From NCBI RefSeq assembly GCF_032229225.1, contig NZ_CP135076.1:558001-622000 (forward strand): DNA of 64,000 nucleotides, given 5' to 3'. A program made the position numbers and the translations under genes. Of the stretch, positions 46,023-53,775 are shown in pieces (position 1 is the stretch's first letter; the number at the start of each line of letters is the position of its first letter). The DNA is from Stakelama saccharophila. GTDB taxonomy: Bacteria; Pseudomonadota; Alphaproteobacteria; Sphingomonadales; Sphingomonadaceae. The notes beneath the pieces were generated by a model that saw only the letters and a list, made by a program, of their open reading frames with translations, ran no database searches and was not told where the DNA came from.

Positions 46023-46936
46023 GGTTCGGGATCCTTCATCGCCGCGTCGAAACAGGCGTCGAGATAGGCGGCGACTTCCGTATCGAGCAGGTCGGTTTCG
46101 CCGTTCATCCCGGCGCGCAGCAGGTCGAGGCAGTCGAGCTCGCGCAGCGCTTCGAGTTCGGCCTCGGAGCGGGTATCGTCGCTCTTGCTGTGCGCGCGCA
46201 GGCGCACGGTCTCGATGTGGAGCCAGAAGGGGCGCCCCCGCTCCCGCACATAGCGCGCCGCCTCCTGCGCCGCCGGTTTCAAAACGGCAAGATCGGTGGA
46301 GCGGACCGAGGCGGATTCGATGTCGAAGGGTCGCGCGCGCTCGGCGATCCGTCCGGCGACGCCGCGGTCGCGCGGCGTGGTCTGGGCGATGCCGTTGTCC
46401 TCGACCACGAAGAGGACGGGGCAGTCCCATAATGATGCGAGGTTGAGCCCCTCATAGACATAGCCCTCGCCCATGGTGCCGTCGCCCAGAAAAACGTTCG
46501 TGATCGCGCCCTTGTCGCGGTCGGCGAGCGCGGTTCCCACGGCCAGCGGCACGAGGCCGCCCTGAATGCCGCTGGAAAAGAAGTTGCGCCATGCAAGGTG
46601 CTGACTGCCGCCGCGCCCGCCGCAAACCCCGCTCGCCCGCCCGACGATCTCCGCAAACAGGCGGTGCACCTCGCCGCAATAGGCAAGGAAATGGCCGTGG
46701 CAGCGATGGTTCGACCAGACGGTGTCGATATCCTTGTCGATCGCGGCCATCAGCGCGATCGCGTTCGCCTCCTGACCGATACAGGTATGGGTCGTGCCGG
46801 ACAGCAGCCCTTGGCTGAACAGGTCGAGCAGCTTCGTCTCGAACTGCCGGATCAGCGACATCAGCATATAGTCGCAGGTCCGGTCGTCGGCGGCGTGGTT
46901 CGAAACGAGGTCGGCAAAATGGTGCATCGGCTTCAT
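46013..46936 (-). CDS. 2-oxoacid dehydrogenase E1 component, alpha subunit
   Basis: 307 residues. The thiamine-diphosphate motif GDG...N is present as FLGDGTMGEGYVYEGLN through VEDN. Other family marks are CIGQEANAIALMAAI, SNHRCHGHFLAYCG and GRASGVCGGRGGSQHL. The start ATG overlaps the regulator stop by 4 nt, and the 3' end overlaps E1 beta by 10 nt, so three genes are translationally coupled. It is slightly shorter than mitochondrial-type alpha subunits and lacks an obvious phosphorylation extension. Being inside an EPS operon is unusual for this enzyme. Confidence 0.9.
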   Translation of the reverse strand: MKPMHHFADLVSNHAADDRTCDYMLMSLIRQFETKLLDLFSQGLLSGTTHTCIGQEANAIALMAAIDKDIDTVWSNHRCHGHFLAYCGEVHRLFAEIVGRASGVCGGRGGSQHLAWRNFFSSGIQGGLVPLAVGTALADRDKGAITNVFLGDGTMGEGYVYEGLNLASLWDCPVLFVVEDNGIAQTTPRDRGVAGRIAERARPFDIESASVRSTDLAVLKPAAQEAARYVRERGRPFWLHIETVRLRAHSKSDDTRSEAELEALRELDCLDLLRAGMNGETDLLDTEVAAYLDACFDAAMKDPEPCA

Positions 46937-47694
46937 CCCCCGGTCGGCGTTGGCTCGTTTTCCGGCGCCTCGACCCGCATCACCCGGGCGACGATCTGCG
47001 TCCGGTTTTCCGCGCCCAGCAATTCCATGATCGCGCGGATATGCGCCTTCACGGTGCTTTCGCTGATGTTCAGCCGGTTCGCGATCGCCTTGTTCGACAG
47101 GCCGGTGACGAGAAGCTGGATGACCTCGCGCTGGCGCGCGGTGCTGGTCGCGAACAGCGGGTGGCCGGCGGTCATCATCGGCGCCGGCTGGCGGTTCGGC
47201 CCGGCCGTGTCGCTGTGGTCGAGCAGGCCGTGCAGGATCGTGCCCGGCAGCACGGCGTGGCCGTGATGCACCAGTTGCAGCGCGGCCAGCAGCATGTCCG
47301 ACGGCAGCTCGTCGGCGACGATCGCCGTCAAGCTTTCGAACAGGTGCCGGGGCGGCGGCGGCGGATCGCCGTCGACATGCGCCAGCAGCAGGATCCGCGC
47401 ACCGTCCGGCCAGCGCCGCCGTGCGGCGTCGACCTCGGTTTCCAACCATGCCGAGCCGCTATCGTTCGAACTGCCGAGAAACAGGAGCATCGGGCGCTCC
47501 AGTCCCTCGGGCACATCGGCCACACGTTCGAAATCGTACAGCGTGGCGAGGGCGCTGGAGCGCAGGCCGGCGGCGATGCAGTTGCGGTTGAATGGCGAGC
47601 GGTCGATCACGACCACCGCCGGCAGATCGTCCCGTCGATCGACCCGGGCGTGGGCATAGGGAACCGTGGCGGCAAGGCCGTCAACCCGGCTCAT
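46933..47694 (-). CDS. LuxR-family regulator with degenerate receiver domain
   Basis: 253 residues. The C-terminal GerE-type helix-turn-helix is clear: TARQREVIQLLVTGLSNKAI followed by SESTVKAHIRAIMELLGAEN. The N-terminal 150 residues resemble a receiver (AVVVIDRSPFNRNCIAAGL for strand 1) but the phospho-acceptor position in strand 3 reads MLLFLGSSND, without the aspartate, and no switch lysine is seen (TAIVADELPSD). It is probably a phosphorylation-independent regulator, as in VpsT/CsgD-type biofilm regulators. ATGA overlaps join it to wzc and to E1 alpha. Confidence 0.8.
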   Translation of the reverse strand: MSRVDGLAATVPYAHARVDRRDDLPAVVVIDRSPFNRNCIAAGLRSSALATLYDFERVADVPEGLERPMLLFLGSSNDSGSAWLETEVDAARRRWPDGARILLLAHVDGDPPPPPRHLFESLTAIVADELPSDMLLAALQLVHHGHAVLPGTILHGLLDHSDTAGPNRQPAPMMTAGHPLFATSTARQREVIQLLVTGLSNKAIANRLNISESTVKAHIRAIMELLGAENRTQIVARVMRVEAPENEPTPTGG

Positions 47695-49982
47695 CCCTGC
47701 CAGACCCGCGCCGGCCGCTTGAACAGGCGGCGAAGCCGGCCGGCCAGACCCGTCTGCCGGGGTACGTCGCCGGTATAGTAAGCGGCGCTGTCCATGTAGA
47801 ACTGGACCGAATCACCATAGCCGCGGCGGGCATGTTCGGCATAATCGACCTTGTCGAAGACGGCGGCGTCGATCTTGCCGCTCATCTGTTGCATGGTCGC
47901 GTTGACCTCGTCGATCGTGGTGCGGCCCCAGGACAATACCATCAGCGTGTGGTCGGCGATTTCCGACAGGGTGCGGGCATCGCGCACCGCCAATGCCGCC
48001 GGGCCGTTGACGATCACCAGGTCATATTGCTCGCGCAGGTTCGCCATCAGCGCGACGACCCGGCGGTGGGAGATGAGCGAGGCGGGATCGCGGACCGGTT
48101 CGCGGACCGACAGGACCCGCGGCTTGTACGTTTCGATCTCGCGACTGGTCGATTCCTGGTCCGAATTCGGCAGCAGGAATTGCGGCGCCGGATCGAGCAG
48201 CAGTTCGACCAGGTCCGGCCCTTCCGACTGGCGCTGGATCTCCTGCATCATGCCGGGGCGGCGCAGGTCGAAGTCGACGATGATCGCGCGCCGCCCGGCG
48301 GACGCCGCCGCGGCACACAGGCTGAGCGCCACGGTCGACTTGCCGTCGCCGGGCAGCGGAGAGGTGATCAGCACCGTGTGCGGCTGGTGTCCGCGGCCGA
48401 GGTCGAGCACTTCCGAATGGACCGCTCGCGCCACTTCGGCGAACAGCGATTGCGGCTCGCGCAGAACCGGGCTGTCCTCCAGCGAACTCGTGCGCAGCCC
48501 CGGAATCAGCGGGAACATCCCGTAGGTGGGCAGGCCGAACCAGCGACGCACCTGTTCGACGCTGCGCACCTTGTCGTCCATGATCTCCTTGGCGAAGACG
48601 AGGAGCAGCGACAGAACCAGCGACCCGAAAAAGGCGGCGGTGATCGTCTTCTTCGGTGTCGGCGAGAAGGGATCGGTCGGCACGGTCGCCGGCGACACCA
48701 GTGTCGAGTTGACGCCGATCACGCCGAGCAGCGCGCGCACCTCCTCGGCCTGCTTGTGGGTCGCCATATAGACGTCGTGCGCGACCTGTGCCTCGCGCTC
48801 CAGGCGGGCGAGTTCGACATTGTTGGTGTTGTTCCGGAACGCCTTCGACAGCATGCCGCGCAATTCGCTTTGAAGGCGGCCCGCGCGGGCAGAGGCGGCG
48901 GCGGCTTCGCTGCGCGCCAGTTGCGTCTGCTGTGCCGCCTCGGCATTGGCCTGGGCCCGCGCGACGGCCAGTGCCGACGCCTTTTCCCGGTCGATATTGG
49001 ATTTGAGCGCATCGATCTGGTTCTGCACCCGGACCATTTCCGGATGACCGGAACCGTAGAGCGAGGCGAGCCGGGCGCGTTCGTTGAGCAGCGTTTCATA
49101 TTCCTGCTGCTGTTGCTGGAGCAACGGCGAGGCGGCGCCCGCCGTCGTGCGCATGCCCGCTGCCCGCGAAACGCCGGCGGAGCGCGCCGCCATGGCCGAT
49201 TGCATCCCCTCGGCCGAGGCGGTCTCGACGGCGACGCGGTTGATCTGGCTCAAATCTTCCGAGCCGCCCGCGCCTTCCAGCATGCCGGTATCGCGGCGGA
49301 AGTCCGCGACGCGTTTTTCGGCCGCGGCGAGTTCGCCGGCAAGCCGTTTTGCCTGCTTGTCGAGCCCGGCCAGCAACTGTTTGCGCCGCTCTTCGCGACG
49401 ATTGAGGCGCATCGCCTGTGCCGAATCGGCATATTGGTTGGCGATCCTGGTGGCGATCTTGGGAAAGGGGGAGGTGACCTCGATATCGATCAGGTCCGAC
49501 TTTTCGTTGTTGAGGATGCGGACCGAGTCCACCAGCTTGGTCGTGGCGACGGCGCGATCCTCTTCGCGCACCTTGTCCGGCGGTTTGGCGGCGCCGCCCA
49601 TGAACTTCGCGCTGCTGGTAAGATCCAGTGTCCGCACGACATGTTCGGCGACGGCGCGCGAGCGATAGATCTTTGCTTCGTTTTCGACACGCTGGGCGTT
49701 GCGGGCGGCGGCTTCGGCCTGGTTGGCGCCCTCTTCGTCGGTCAGTTCGACCTGCACGGTGGCGGTCGTCCGATAGCGCGGCGTCGCCAGCATCTGCGAC
49801 AGGATGGCGACCGCCAGCGTGATGCCGACAATGCCGATGATGAGCCAGCGATGACGGGCGATCACCCGCTGCAGATAACGGGCCTGGAGATTGTACATCT
49901 CCGGATCCTGGCCCGCATGCTCGGATCGGCCGGTGCCTTCGTAGAAGTCTTCTGAGCGATAGGTCTTTGCTAGGCTCGTCAC
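47691..49982 (-). CDS. wzc: Polysaccharide co-polymerase and tyrosine autokinase, Wzc/GumC-like
   Basis: 763 residues from GTG 49982. A first transmembrane helix (RWLIIGIVGITLAVAILS) follows a short cytoplasmic N-terminus; then a Wzz-type periplasmic domain with long coiled coil (QQQQQEYETLLNERARLASL), and a second helix (FFGSLVLSLLLVFAKE). The cytoplasmic kinase domain has Walker A SPLPGDGKSTVALSL and Walker A' VDFDLRRPGMM. A C-terminal tyrosine cluster (YGDSVQFYMDSAAYYTGD) is the likely autophosphorylation site. It controls EPS chain length with Wza. In gellan-type clusters these functions are split between two genes; here they are one protein. Confidence 0.9.
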   Translation of the reverse strand: MTSLAKTYRSEDFYEGTGRSEHAGQDPEMYNLQARYLQRVIARHRWLIIGIVGITLAVAILSQMLATPRYRTTATVQVELTDEEGANQAEAAARNAQRVENEAKIYRSRAVAEHVVRTLDLTSSAKFMGGAAKPPDKVREEDRAVATTKLVDSVRILNNEKSDLIDIEVTSPFPKIATRIANQYADSAQAMRLNRREERRKQLLAGLDKQAKRLAGELAAAEKRVADFRRDTGMLEGAGGSEDLSQINRVAVETASAEGMQSAMAARSAGVSRAAGMRTTAGAASPLLQQQQQEYETLLNERARLASLYGSGHPEMVRVQNQIDALKSNIDREKASALAVARAQANAEAAQQTQLARSEAAAASARAGRLQSELRGMLSKAFRNNTNNVELARLEREAQVAHDVYMATHKQAEEVRALLGVIGVNSTLVSPATVPTDPFSPTPKKTITAAFFGSLVLSLLLVFAKEIMDDKVRSVEQVRRWFGLPTYGMFPLIPGLRTSSLEDSPVLREPQSLFAEVARAVHSEVLDLGRGHQPHTVLITSPLPGDGKSTVALSLCAAAASAGRRAIIVDFDLRRPGMMQEIQRQSEGPDLVELLLDPAPQFLLPNSDQESTSREIETYKPRVLSVREPVRDPASLISHRRVVALMANLREQYDLVIVNGPAALAVRDARTLSEIADHTLMVLSWGRTTIDEVNATMQQMSGKIDAAVFDKVDYAEHARRGYGDSVQFYMDSAAYYTGDVPRQTGLAGRLRRLFKRPARVWQG

Positions 49983-50037
49983 GATACCCGCCGAATATTA
50001 GGTGAGGACGCCCGGACCTGTTCCCGCGTCTTCAGCC

Positions 50038-50066
50038 ATATTGCGGGCGATGCGTGATACTGACAA
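50038..50066 (-). promoter_or_regulatory. Possible promoter of the wzc operon
   Basis: On the minus strand TTGTCA (50066-50061), 17-nt spacer, CAATAT (50043-50038). The -35 matches consensus in five of six positions; the -10 is weaker. It lies 56 nt upstream of the wzc GTG, in the 117-nt gap after a glycosyltransferase gene. Confidence 0.35.
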
Positions 50067-50099
50067 AAGCTATTGGGAGCGAAGGGCGGCGCATCGTGG

Positions 50100-51278
50100 C
50101 TAATCCCTTTGCACCGATTTCGCGGCTCGTGGAGCGAGAGGCTGCACCCGGCCGAAACGGAGCGCCGCGCGGGCGGGTCGTTCCGGCACCGGCCGAAGCA
50201 ATTGCCGGTACATCGCCAGGTGCGCGCACGCGCAGGTGCCGAGATCGTACCGCCGCCCCTCGTCCAGCGCCGCCGCCGACATCCGGCGATACAGATCGGG
50301 CTGGGACAACAGCTCGAACAGCGCGACGGCCAGCGCTTCGGGGTCGTCGGGACGTGCAAGCAGGCCGTTGCGCCCGGTGGTGATCAGCTCGCGAGAACCC
50401 GCCACATCGGTCGCGACGACCGGCAGCGCCGATTGCAGCGCCTCCAGCATGGCGATCGGCATGCCTTCGTAATGCGAGCTGTTCACGAAGATGTCCGCCC
50501 CGCGCATCAGGTCGGCCACGTCGCTGCGGTTGCCGAGAAGCTCCACGAACGGTCCGGCCTGCAGCGCGGCGATGCGTTGCCGCAGCGATGCCATCAGCGC
50601 GCCGTCGCCCGCGATGCGGAGGTGAAAGCGATGCCGTGCGCCGCACCGATGACGAAGATGCGCGGCGGCCTCGATCAGCATGGCATAGTTCTTCTGCTCG
50701 GTGAGCGCGCCCACGGCCAGGATGGTTGCCGGATCGGCGGGCGCCGTCCTGCCCGCGGTCGCCAGGAAGCCGGCCCCCGCGGCGTTGACGATCTGCGTCA
50801 CCGGACGGTTCGCATGGCCGCCGAACATGCGTTCGCAATCGTGGCTGATCGCGACGTAGCGGTCGACGATCCGGTCGAATAGCCTGAACAGCAGGGGGGG
50901 AAAGCTCAACCGGCTGTTGTGATGGGTAAGCACGACCGGGCAGCGCGCGCCGGCCAGCCACAGCATCGGCAACGCCCGTGCCGTATGGGCATGGATCACG
51001 TCCGGCCGTTCCTCCGCGATCAACCGCCGCACGGCGAGCGCGCCGGCGGGCAGGTTGCCGCGTCGGCGCAGCGCAAGAATGCGGGGATGCCCCCCTTCGC
51101 CCGCGATCCGCTCGCAAATGGCGCGCTCCGTCGCGGGGTCGTTGCCGACGGCCGCGGCGCGGCTCAGCGCGGCGACGGTAGAGCGGTGGCCGGCCTGCGC
51201 GAACGCACCCGAGAGGTTGGAAACGAGGATTTCGGCGCCGCCATTGGTGAAGCTGGTGAAAATGGACAATATCCGCAT
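50100..51278 (-). CDS. Glycosyltransferase family 4 protein
   Basis: 392 residues with the GT-B fold of GT4. The N-terminal MRILSIFTSFTNGGAEILVSN has the acceptor-loop glycine pair; DVIHAHTARALPM is typical; the donor site shows ILAVGALTEQKNYAMLIEAA and the E-x7-E motif in SHYEGMPIAMLEALQSALPVVA. It transfers a sugar from a nucleotide donor during EPS repeat-unit assembly at the inner membrane. Donor and linkage are unknown. wzc follows 117 nt downstream on the same strand. Confidence 0.87.
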   Translation of the reverse strand: MRILSIFTSFTNGGAEILVSNLSGAFAQAGHRSTVAALSRAAAVGNDPATERAICERIAGEGGHPRILALRRRGNLPAGALAVRRLIAEERPDVIHAHTARALPMLWLAGARCPVVLTHHNSRLSFPPLLFRLFDRIVDRYVAISHDCERMFGGHANRPVTQIVNAAGAGFLATAGRTAPADPATILAVGALTEQKNYAMLIEAAAHLRHRCGARHRFHLRIAGDGALMASLRQRIAALQAGPFVELLGNRSDVADLMRGADIFVNSSHYEGMPIAMLEALQSALPVVATDVAGSRELITTGRNGLLARPDDPEALAVALFELLSQPDLYRRMSAAALDEGRRYDLGTCACAHLAMYRQLLRPVPERPARAALRFGRVQPLAPRAAKSVQRD

Positions 51279-51429
51279 GGCATGCTCCGCTGTGCCGGAA
51301 TCGTGTGTCGGCCGGTTGCCGGTCGCGGCCTTCAGAATCCAGATTGCGCGGGGGCGCTCAACGGCAATTCCGGACTAGACCGGATGCCCGGCTTCATCCT
51401 GCCGCGGCTCGCTGGCAGCCTTGCCGACC

Positions 51430-52560
51430 ATGGCCGAATTCGTCGCGATCAGGCCGGTTTCCGCCGGACCAGCGCCCCGTCGCATCTGCTTCGTCATCGC
51501 CGCGCTGGGAGCGGGCGGGGCGGAGCGTATCGTCTCATGGCTGGCCGAGCACTGGATCGCCGGCGGTGCTGAGGTGACGGTCATCGCGTTCGACCATGCG
51601 GATGAACCCGTCTTTCACGACTTCCCGGAACGGGCGCGTTTCATCCGCCTCGGCATCGCGGCACGCGGCGATGGCCGCATGACGCCCGCGCCCCTGCGCA
51701 GGATCGCTGCGCTGCGCACGACGCTGAAGGCGGTCGCACCCGATCTGGTCGTAAGCTTTCTCACGAAGGTCAATATGCTCACCCTGTGCGCGTCCATCCG
51801 CCTGCCGGCCAGGGTCGTGGTCGCCGAGCGCAACAATCCGCGGCGTCAACCGGCGCATTGGTTGTGGAAGGTGGTGCTGCACCGCGCATATGCCCGTGCC
51901 GACGCCATCGTTTGCCAGACCGCGTCGAGCGTGGTCTGTATTCCGCCGCGCTATCGTGACCGGGTGCGCGTCATCGCCAATCCGGTGGCGCCTTATGGTG
52001 CCGCGCGGACCGCGAAGCGGGCCGGGCGAACGGTGGTCGGCGTCGGCAGGCTGGAATATCAGAAGGGGTTCGACCTGCTGATCGACGCATTCGCTCTCGT
52101 CGCCGGACGGCACCCCGACTGGCAGCTCGACCTCTGGGGCGCCGGACCGTGCGAAGCCGGATTGCAAGAGCGCGCGGCGGGCCACGGGTTGGCGGATCGC
52201 GTCGCCTTTCGCGGGGTCAGCCGGCGCCCCGGCGGCTGGATCGCCGAGACCGGTATTTTCGTGCTCGCCTCGCGCTATGAAGGGTTTCCCAATGTATTGG
52301 GAGAGGCGATGGCCGCCGGCCTTCCGGTGATCGCGGCCGATTGCGATTTCGGCCCGTCCGAACTGGTGACCGACGGTGTCGACGGACTGCTGGTCGGATG
52401 CGAGAATGTCGAGGCGCTTGCGGATGCGCTGGCCCGCATGATGGCAGAACCCGGCCTGCGCAACCGGCTGGCGGCCGCGGCGCCCGGTGTCGCCGAACGG
52501 TTCGCGCCGGAACGGATCGCCGCCGAGTGGGACATGATGGTCGCGGCGACGCTGGTCTGA
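51430..52560 (+). CDS. Glycosyltransferase family 4 protein
   Basis: 376 residues from ATG 51430. The N-terminal RRICFVIAALGAGGAERIVSWLAEHW is the GT4 pattern close to N-acetylgalactosamine/galactose transferases such as PglH and WaaG-like enzymes. The donor region is VVGVGRLEYQKGFDLLIDAF with the E-x7-E motif in SRYEGFPNVLGEAMAAGLPVI. It is the only gene of the central EPS region on the plus strand and is divergent from the GT4 gene at 51278. The stop lies 15 nt from that of the convergent GT4 gene. Confidence 0.87.
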   Translation: MAEFVAIRPVSAGPAPRRICFVIAALGAGGAERIVSWLAEHWIAGGAEVTVIAFDHADEPVFHDFPERARFIRLGIAARGDGRMTPAPLRRIAALRTTLKAVAPDLVVSFLTKVNMLTLCASIRLPARVVVAERNNPRRQPAHWLWKVVLHRAYARADAIVCQTASSVVCIPPRYRDRVRVIANPVAPYGAARTAKRAGRTVVGVGRLEYQKGFDLLIDAFALVAGRHPDWQLDLWGAGPCEAGLQERAAGHGLADRVAFRGVSRRPGGWIAETGIFVLASRYEGFPNVLGEAMAAGLPVIAADCDFGPSELVTDGVDGLLVGCENVEALADALARMMAEPGLRNRLAAAAPGVAERFAPERIAAEWDMMVAATLV

Positions 52561-52575
52561 CCCGCCATTCCGCGG

Positions 52576-53775
52576 TCAGGCGAGCATGGCCTCGTACACC
52601 GCCATCACCTGATCGCAGTGACGATCGAGTCCGAAGCGGTGCCGGGCGGAATCCCTCGCCCGGGCAGCAAGCGCATGTCCACCGTCCCGCGCCAGCTCGA
52701 GAATGCCTCGGGCGAGCGCATCCGCGTCTTCCGGCGGCACCAGGATGCCGAGTCGGCCGTTGTCAAGCGCTTCGACATTGCCGCCCGAGCGGGTCGCGAC
52801 CACTGGCGTCCCGACCAGCATCGCCTCTACCAGCGTGCGGCCGAAGGGTTCGCCGACCGCCGGCACGATCAGTTGGTCGCATGCCGCGATCCAGGTCGTG
52901 CCGGGGCTGCGCCAGCCCATCGCGACGATATGCTCGTCTAGTTCCAGGCCGCGGATGTGCCGCCGGATGGCATCGTCCATGATGGATTCCTCGGCGGCCC
53001 CGAACATCAGACCGCGAACGGGCAGGTCGGGGCGAAGCTCGCGCAGGCGCGCCACCGCATCAATGAAGAGCAGCGGCCGTTTGCGTTCCTGGAACACGCC
53101 GAAATACCCCAGCAGAAGCGCATCCGGCGGAGCCCGAAGCTCACCGGTCAACATTGCCCGCGCGGCCGCGCGATCGACGGCGATATCGGTGTCGAACGGG
53201 CTGTGTACGACCTGTGCCCGTCCGGCCGCGGAGATCAGGCCGCCGCGCGGCAGCGAGAATTGCGAGACGCTGAGCACCCTGTCGGCAAGCAGCGGCGCGA
53301 CGAAGCGCAACCCGCGCGAATCGGGGTTGCCGCGATGGTGCCACAGCAGCCTGGTGCCGGCGAGTTTCGCCGCCAGCGACCAGGCGGCCTGCGTCCGGCC
53401 GTCGTTGATATGGGTGATGTCGATCTCTTCGCCCCGAAGGAATCGGACCTGGGGAACAAGTTTGGCCAGTGCCGCCGGGACACCGTTCAGTCCGACATTC
53501 CGGGCATGCGGGGTGGCGGTCCAGCCAAAAGGGCTGACGACCGGAATATTCTCCTCGCGGAACAGACGTGCGATCTTGCCGTCCTCGCGCGGGACCACCA
53601 CCAGCGGGTCGAACCGGTCGCGATCGAGCCGCTGCAGCAGGCCCAGCACCGACAGGTGGCTGCCGCCCACGGCGTCGCCGCTGAACGGGAAGCAGATCCG
53701 TGGCCGCGATTTCGTCGCGCCGCGCCGGGTCTGCGTTCCGCCAGGTGCCCCGGGTGCCGCGCTCCAGGACGTCAT
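52576..53775 (-). CDS. Glycosyltransferase family 4 protein
   Basis: 399 residues from ATG 53775, which overlaps the lyase stop by 4 nt (ATGA). The N-terminus is PRICFPFSGDAVGGSHLSVL, with DITHINDGRTQAAWSLAAKL in the first domain and GYFGVFQERKRPLLFIDAVA plus EPFGRTLVEAMLVGTPVVA (E-x7-E) in the second. It is probably one of the EPS repeat-unit transferases. Coupling to a secreted lyase gene suggests both belong to the same polymer pathway. Confidence 0.85.
   Translation of the reverse strand: MTSWSAAPGAPGGTQTRRGATKSRPRICFPFSGDAVGGSHLSVLGLLQRLDRDRFDPLVVVPREDGKIARLFREENIPVVSPFGWTATPHARNVGLNGVPAALAKLVPQVRFLRGEEIDITHINDGRTQAAWSLAAKLAGTRLLWHHRGNPDSRGLRFVAPLLADRVLSVSQFSLPRGGLISAAGRAQVVHSPFDTDIAVDRAAARAMLTGELRAPPDALLLGYFGVFQERKRPLLFIDAVARLRELRPDLPVRGLMFGAAEESIMDDAIRRHIRGLELDEHIVAMGWRSPGTTWIAACDQLIVPAVGEPFGRTLVEAMLVGTPVVATRSGGNVEALDNGRLGILVPPEDADALARGILELARDGGHALAARARDSARHRFGLDRHCDQVMAVYEAMLA

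Noticed and set aside
43894..46936. Ordinary pyruvate or acetoin dehydrogenase operon
   Set aside because: No E2 catalytic domain and no E3 gene; the third gene ends in a sugar acyltransferase and all neighbours are EPS genes.
47592..49955. 787-codon open frame on the plus strand
   Set aside because: Antisense to wzc and part of the regulator gene, without domains or start signals.
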